The notes beneath the pieces were generated by a model that was not told the DNA's origin, made no database searches, and saw only the letters and a list, made by a program, of their open reading frames with translations. The translations under genes and the position numbers were made by a program. A stretch of 64,000 bases of DNA from Lunularia cruciata (taxonomy: Eukaryota; Streptophyta; Marchantiopsida; Lunulariales; Lunulariaceae), in NCBI GenBank assembly GCA_948567375.1, contig OX419758.1:11971001-12035000 (forward strand). Direction: 5' to 3'. Below, one piece after another: positions 58,258 to 64,000 of this stretch (positions are counted from its first letter, which is position 1; each line of letters begins with the position of its first letter).

Positions 58258-59537
58258 TCAGAGAAGTGAAGTCAAGGGGAAATCGGGTGCAGGAACGTTG
58301 AGTGTTGGTGGTATCTCCAAGCTCGGTGGATCGTGGTAGCTCGATTCAGGTTCTGTGTTTCCCTAGTGTGCAGAAGCTCGTGTAGTTGATGCAAATTTGG
58401 CAGTTAGGCGGACGGTTTGCGGAAGCGCAAGCCAAATTTCGAGCAAAGAAGGAGCAATTTTTGAGCAATGTTGTGATTTTGAGCTCAAGAGGTGAAGGCA
58501 GGACCAATTTGCTGCGAGTTGGGCTCAGAAAGTGAAATTGAAGGTGGAGTTGGAAAGCTCTTCTCATGAAATTTTGATTTGGAAAAACCCGTTTTGTCAA
58601 TTTGGCTCGAGTGGAAAGTTAGCGGGGGATTTGGCGGACATCCATCTTTAGGGTTTACGTCAGATTTTGGTCAGATTTTGGGCCAGAATTGGAGGAGTTT
58701 CGCTGTTTGGCCAAATTTGGAGAAGTTTCGCTAGTTTGGAGGAGTTTTGCAGATTTGGAGAAGTTTTGCCAATTTTGGAGGAGGTTTGAAGTGGCAACAA
58801 GAAAGGCATCATTTGGCTGAATTTCGGCGTTTCGAGGCATAGGGCTGTGGGCTATGAGAGGCTATGAAGGCCTAGAAGGGCCAGCAAGCCAGCTTGCTGG
58901 CGTGAGGCTAGCTAGTTTAGTGTAGATCTTGGTCATTGGTTGGCAAAATCTGCCTTTCTTGCTAGATTGTGCGCAACAGGATTTGACCCCTAGATCTCTT
59001 GTTCCTAGACTGGTGCCCTAGCCAACTGGTCCACCCTCACTTGTTGTCATAGTGACTGTGCCACTGTTATCTATACACATGTAACTTTGGCTAGGAGAGG
59101 CAGTTTGATCCCATTCTTGGTGATCCTGGTAGCTTAGGACTTAGATACGAACTACTCTTATGTCAAATGCCAAATGGTGGCAGAGTCAGTCCCGTGTTGT
59201 GTTATGAGATGGAGGGTTTTCGTTTAGATTTCTTGTGATTGGATCCCCTCCATTCTCTGCTTCCTGTTTGTGCACCACGTTTGTGTGAGGTGCCTTGACT
59301 TTTGAGCGTTGGGGCTCTGGTGTGCTCTCGGTGGTGAGGCTGGAGTGATGACCAGTCAGACTACCTTTGTTTCTCTCCGGTGAGGCAGGAAGTGATGACC
59401 TGCAGACCGTGAGAGTGCGTGTTATGATGGCAGGTTACAGGTTGCCCTTCCCCTAGTGTAGTTATCTCGGTTAGAGTTACATTAGTGGGTGGTGTCTAGT
59501 TGGTGTTGGCACTTGGTGGGGCACTTGCAGTTGCGAC
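58258..59537 (+). other. Leader of element B
   Basis: About 1.28 kb without a convincing ORF. It has the tRNA-like segment in antisense at about 58965-59045 and the gga-gaa-gttt minisatellite at about 58690-58790, both shared with A. Confidence 0.7.
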
Positions 59538-60896
59538 TTGCGGTTGCAGTTGGTGGTTCGGGTTTGCTATTGTAGTTACGTGGTCACGACGGAGTTCTTT
59601 GGAGATTCTAGAGGAGTTAGCCCTGCAGTACGCAGTGGGTTTACTCGGAGTGGTGCTCGGTATCAGCCTGTATCTCAGGTTCTAGTGAGGGAGGAGATTG
59701 ACTCTGAGTTGGAGTTTGACACAGGAGCTGATTCAGTTGAGAGTGCACTTGGTGTGTCCGCACCGTTGTTGTGGGACATGGACGAGATTTATGGGGCCTC
59801 CAAAGGCCCTAGGCGTTACTCTGGTACAGTGGGTACCATTGAGTTGGATGACTTCATCCAGGAGTTTGATAGTTGGTGTGATTTGCAACAGATGCGGATC
59901 CCGACTTTGTTCACACCCTTCATGGCATGGAAGGGGTTGTTTCAGCACTTGGAGGGTCCACCGATGGACGACTACCATGAGTTCAGGAGAGCTCATTTGG
60001 AGGAGATTGAGTTATGGAGACAGTATTGGTCTCCACACTATGTCTCCATCACTTCAGGTTCGGTGGCCAGGAGTAGGTTGGCTGTACCTACGAGTTCTAG
60101 CTCGAGTAGTGTTGGTGGAGCTAGTGGAGGTGCACTAGCTGGAGATAGTGCTACTACGAGTGGAGGTACCGCTGCAGGAGGTGGTGTGGTACCGGGGTTT
60201 AACCCCATGGTGGAGTTCTTCCTATGTTTGAGGCAGAACTACCAGGGAGTGCGGACTGACAAGCTAAGGAGCTTGCAGGAGTTCCAGCGGAAGGATGGAG
60301 AGAGCCTACACGAGGCATACACTCGCATGAGGCGGCTGATCAGTTTCACTCAGGGAGTTACTGAGGCCCAGGCAGTCCAGTTTTGGTATGGGATACTGGA
60401 CAGGGAGTTGCGACGTAGAGTTCGTGATGCTACGTTGTTGCAGGCTACTTCGCCCACTTTGGCAGTAGTCTTTGGTTTGGCTGAGCGTATTGAGCTCAAC
60501 ATGGTGGAGGAGAGAGTGGTGACATCTGGATTTGGTAGGGAGACCTCATCCACGGTTGTGACTTCTTCTAGAGTGCAGCAGAGTGCACCACGCCCAGTTG
60601 GTTTTCGAGGACAGGGTGGACAGCCCAGATCCTATGGAGCGAGTGGAGGGCCTAGTGGAGTTAGACCCTTACCATCATTTTTGGGTCAGCAGCAGCCAAT
60701 GAGTGGTGGTGTTGCTTGTTGGACTTGTGGTGGACCTCACCATAGGAGAGAGTGTACTCAGGGCAGCGGACCTGATACCTCTGGTGCATCACAGCCAGCA
60801 TAGAGGCAGTGTGAGCACTGCCATAGATTTGGTCATACTAGTGACCGGTGTTTTGACCTACACCCGGAGTTACGGAGTGGTAGGGCTGCTATGACA
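59538..60896 (+). pseudogene. Element B gag with two zinc knuckles
   Basis: Gag core as in A (LDDFIQEFDSWCDLQQ, MAWKGLFQHLEG, SLHEAYTRMRRLISF). Knuckles CWTCGGPHHRREC and CEHCHRFGHTSDRC are separated by a TAG at 60801 where A has CAG. Otherwise the frame is open. The frame begins without an ATG (the upstream triplets are TTG/GTG); the first ATG in frame is near 59779, within the conserved part, so the true start may be lost, spliced or non-AUG. Confidence 0.85.
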
Positions 60897-62480
60897 GGTA
60901 GTAGAGGAGCTCCAGTTCATGGAGGACGAGGTGGTAGAGGTGGTGGTAGAGGATCTACACCTAGTAGGGGTGCAGTACCTGCCCTTACTTCAAACACAAC
61001 TATGGCTACTCGGATTGAGCAGTTGGAGCAGAGATTGGCTAGTATGGCTATTGCTCATAGGAGATCAGATTCTGGTGCTGAGGCTTCCACCTCATATGCT
61101 GGTGATAGAGATGCTTTGGACTTCATGTGCGGAGCAGCACAGGTGGATGCATCTGCAGCAGTGACTAGGAGTGCAGTACGTGCTCCAGAGCCTAGAGGAG
61201 CATCAGTGGAGTTGGACCCACAGAGAGGAGAGGTTGGGAGACAGGTCAGACTTCCCCAGTCTTTCACGCTATCTGAGGCATTGCAGACGACATCCATGGT
61301 TCCTAGACGTCCCAGTGCAGGTGTGGTAGGTGGTGATGGAGTACCTGATGGAGTACCTACTAGTCAGCCACCTGCTACTACACAGACTGAGTCTAGCATG
61401 ATGTTGGGGGCGGCTCAGCTGATTATGCGGCATCCTTTATTTTCAGCCAGTGATATGTTTACATTGGGAGTGGACCCAGCCCCAGTGTTCCGGTTGGCTG
61501 CCACGTTGTGTGAGAGTAGGGATGGTGCAATTCCTACTACTAGAGCAGAGGTGGTTGGTAGTGGAGCTGACTTGGTTGAGGAGCATGGGATCCGTTCAGC
61601 GACCAGTGGTTTATGGCAGGCAGCAGCGGCTAGACTGGAGGAGTTGCCAGCTAGACCGGCCTTTGAGAGAGCGCGGTTTACACCTGGTGTTATCCTATTG
61701 GATAACCAGAGGGGGATCTTTCGTTTGGTAGGACCTTCAGGGAAGGTCTATACACCACAAAGAGTCTTGTTAGACTCTGGTGCGCAGCCCCTTATGTTGG
61801 GGAAGGCTGCAGTTGTTGGTCTGGAGTTACGGAAGACCGATGTGGAGAGGTGTCCATTTCAGATCCAGACATCTCTTGGTGGTGGTTCGACACAGTACAT
61901 CACACGTGGAGAGCTTGTTGTCCAGGTTCAGCCTGGTCATCTGACTGATAGCTTGATGGTGAGAGCTCAGGCTATTGCGACGATAGTTGAGTCCTATGAT
62001 GTGCTAGTTGGGGGAGCAGTGTTATACCCTATGGGTTTCAGTATTGACTATTGGGAGGAGAAAGCCTCTTATAGACCTGGTTGGCAGTCTGGTGAGGGAC
62101 GGGTATGTCACCTACCAGTACGCTTTAGTAGTGGCAGTCTTGGCTCACTACAGTCCGGGACCATGGCAGCATCAGTTTTGGCTTTCAGCGGTGCAGTTAC
62201 TTGGCCTGGTGACTTGTTGGAGGGGAACGCCCATGCAGAGGATACTCCAGTACCAGAGGAGATCACTCGGCTATGGAGTACGAGTGGGATTGTTCCATCC
62301 ACCTTGGATGTTCCATTGTGGAGTTCAGAGGAGGCATTGCAGCAGCATGCAGATCAGTTGGTGCAGCAGGCTTGGAGTGGAGCCTTCATACCATCAGGGG
62401 ATGAATGTGAGGATGAGCCTCCAGAGGCGATTGCTTTGACACCTCTGGATACCACACTCATTGCTTGGCAGTATCCAGTA
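60897..62480 (+). CDS. Element B protease region (part of polyprotein frame)
   Basis: Open frame following gag. Gly/Arg-rich stretch (GGRGGRGGGRG), a disordered Ser/Pro/Ala region, then a retropepsin with an intact DSG site (RVLLDSGAQPLMLGKAAV) and a closing YDVLVGGAVLYPMGF. An extension of about 120 residues with WSSEEALQQHADQLVQQAW and acidic DECEDEPPEA links it to the methyltransferase. In retroelements the protease acts as a dimer to cut the polyprotein. No stop falls in this part, but the surrounding frame is broken. Confidence 0.8.
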
Positions 62481-63461
62481 GAGGGGATATGTCTATTAGA
62501 GTTGTTTGGTGGGATCAGCACCGGACTAGCTGCGGTGTTACAGGCGGGTATCCGAGTACAGAGGTACTTGTATGTAGAGAGAGATGAGACTGCTAGGCGA
62601 GTCTCTCTACATCATGTGGCACACTTGGCCTATCGGTATCCGGAGTAATTACCGATGTCAGCAGTCAGAGGTTACCAGAAGGCCTTACCAGGAGACATTT
62701 CCTTACTGGGGGCGCATGACCTAGAGAGACATGGGCCTATTCACTTGGTGATTTCTGGATGGCCATGTCAGGGACATACACGTGCGGGCCGCGGTTTGGG
62801 TCTTCAGGATCCTCGTTCTGGTGTGTTTTGGGAGATGTTACGGATACTACGACATCTCCAGGTTCATCAGTCTATTTCTCCAGCTTACCTTTTGGAGAAC
62901 GTTCTATTGATGGGTGATTCTCGCACTAGAGTGGTGGCGAGTACACATCAGGTCCATTCTTGGATGGGACCTGCTGTATTGTTAGATGCAGCCAGAGTGG
63001 GATCACGGGCTCATCGTCTTCGTCTTTGGTGGACAAACCTCTTACCCAGAGAGGTTCTACAGCGTGCTTATGATGGGATTCAGTGACTGGACCACATTCT
63101 TGTTGATGATATCTTGGATGTTGGGCGTCAGTCTCAGACAGTGGTAGTGGCTGATAGGTCACCCATGGCAGTGGTGAACCTAGTTGGACAGCCTAGAGCT
63201 GCATTTCCCACACTCATGAGTTTCCCAGGCTCTCATGCTTTTTGAGAGGGAGGACCTGGACTTGTTTGGGACTCACAGTTACAACAGTTGGTGGAGCCCA
63301 ATGCTGATGAGAGAGAGCGGGCGATGGGTTTTCGCACCGGTATTACCGCTGTTCCAGCAATGTCAGAGGCATCCAGGCATCAGGTGTTAGGTCAAGCTAT
63401 GGACCTGAACTGTTTGACCTGGATTGTGAGCCTTGGTTTGGCAGAGCAGCGTAGGATGCGC
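62481..63461 (+). pseudogene. C5-cytosine DNA methyltransferase domain of element B (DNMT3-like order)
   Basis: About 327 codons. Motif I is LLELFGGISTGL. The catalytic loop is GWPCQG (Cys codon 62766-62768). Motif VI is LLENV (GAG at 62895), motif VIII is SRAHRLRLWW at about 63004-63033, followed by a spacer with LMSFPGSHAF, and a motif IX/X region RERAMGF..HQVLGQAMDLNCLTWI. All catalytic elements are present as text. Four stops lie inside (62646, 63084, 63243 and, just after the domain, 63516). A shares the same layout, so the domain belongs to the family and is not a chance insertion in one copy. Expected activity is SAM-dependent cytosine methylation; whether it acts on element cDNA, RNA-DNA hybrids or host chromatin is unknown. 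Confidence 0.9.
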
Positions 63462-64000
63462 TTGATAGGCATCACCACTCGGACACTTGTGAGCCCTGTG
63501 CCTATCGAGACGATTTAGGCACATGCTGGGGGCGATGGACCGAGTGGACATGGTATTCTTGGGACACATCCAGTAGCTACTAAGGAGAGTGGTCTACTTG
63601 GAGTCCATCCAGGTGAGCGTGGGCTACTTGGATTACACCCTTGGTCCACATGGGATGCAGCCAGAGGACGTATGGAGCTTGCAGCCAGAGTGGAGGGAGT
63701 TTTTCACACAGAGGTTGGGACCTCTAGTGGTCGGGAGCATGACACCATTGCTCCCAAGGGCCCAGTGTAGCAGCCAGTCAGTACGTCTTCCACTCCTACT
63801 ACAGTTACATAGGATACTTCGGAGCCAGATCTTGGACCCAAGCTTACTGGAGAGGAAAGACGGAGGGTTTGGAGGTTCTTGAGGAGTCACACGAGTTGTT
63901 TTGCCTTCAGTATGAAGGATTTGGGTGCTCTGAAGGGACCTGGTATACGGATTGAGCTGACTAGCGACACACCTATTTTCTGACGTCCTTATCGATATAG
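63462..64000 (+). pseudogene. Element B linker and start of RT
   Basis: The linker has GLLGVHP and GLLGLHP repeats as in A, then TAG at 63768 (shared with A), TAG at 63810 (GAG in A) and the RT start (SCFAFSMKDLGALKGPGIRI) with a TGA at 63981 where A has CGA. The window ends inside RT. Confidence 0.85.

Larger units (their letters stand above)
57808..64000 (+). mobile_element. Ty3/gypsy element B carrying a DNA methyltransferase (runs off window)
   Basis: Plus-strand copy of the same family as A. LTR 57808-58257, leader, then a single frame (codons starting at multiples of 3) from about 59538 through gag, protease and methyltransferase into RT at the window end. Only point stops break it: 60801 TAG, 62646 TAA, 63084 TGA, 63243 TGA, 63516 TAG, 63768 TAG, 63810 TAG, 63981 TGA. 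No frameshift was found. It is inserted in D sequence. RNase H, integrase, any PHD finger and the 3' LTR are outside the window. Confidence 0.9.

Overview
The window looks like nuclear DNA of a non-seed land plant (bryophyte, lycophyte or fern grade). It holds two spliced genes of the microbial terpene synthase-like (MTPSL) class, which among land plants is known mainly from non-seed lineages, set in a dense field of plant-type Ty3/gypsy LTR retrotransposons. I saw no rRNA gene, intact tRNA gene, CRISPR array or bacterial operon. The assignment is inference from gene families; no species can be named.

Layout. 1-12.5 kb: a segmental duplication about 7.9 kb apart carries MTPSL copy 1 (1680-3618, 4 exons, about 413 aa, apparently intact) and copy 2 (9592-11608, two frameshifts); between them lie a tandem repeat and a decayed stretch with the tail of a LINE-like reverse transcriptase. 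12.98-22.93 kb: Ty3 element A (minus strand), full length, with order gag, zinc knuckles, protease, C5-cytosine DNA methyltransferase, RT, RNase H, integrase, PHD finger. 23.1-28.4 kb: an old AT-rich chromovirus relic (F). 28.45-29.95 kb: a decayed relic of the leader and gag of the methyltransferase element family. 30-33 kb: a broken coiled-coil ORF. 33.08-37.33 kb: LTR, primer-binding site and gag-protease of element E, fused to the truncated body of a C-family element (C1, 37.3-41.7 kb) that has a solo LTR inside. 41.72-57.81 kb: chromovirus D (minus), split by C2 (43929-51762, very young, near-identical LTRs) and C3 (53204-57764, internally deleted). 57.81-64 kb: element B (plus strand), a second copy of the methyltransferase-bearing element, running off the window.

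The main discovery candidate is the element seen in A and B: a Ty3 retrotransposon whose polyprotein has captured a DNMT3-ordered cytosine methyltransferase between protease and RT and ends in a PHD finger. In copy B the whole region is one reading frame apart from point stops, and both copies share an in-frame TAG exactly between methyltransferase and RT. Both copies here are broken, so activity would need intact relatives elsewhere in the genome. Within the element the expected division of labour is: gag packages RNA, protease cuts the polyprotein, RT/RNase H make cDNA, integrase inserts it, the PHD finger could steer integration to chromatin, and the methyltransferase could mark element or host DNA; the last two roles are inference.
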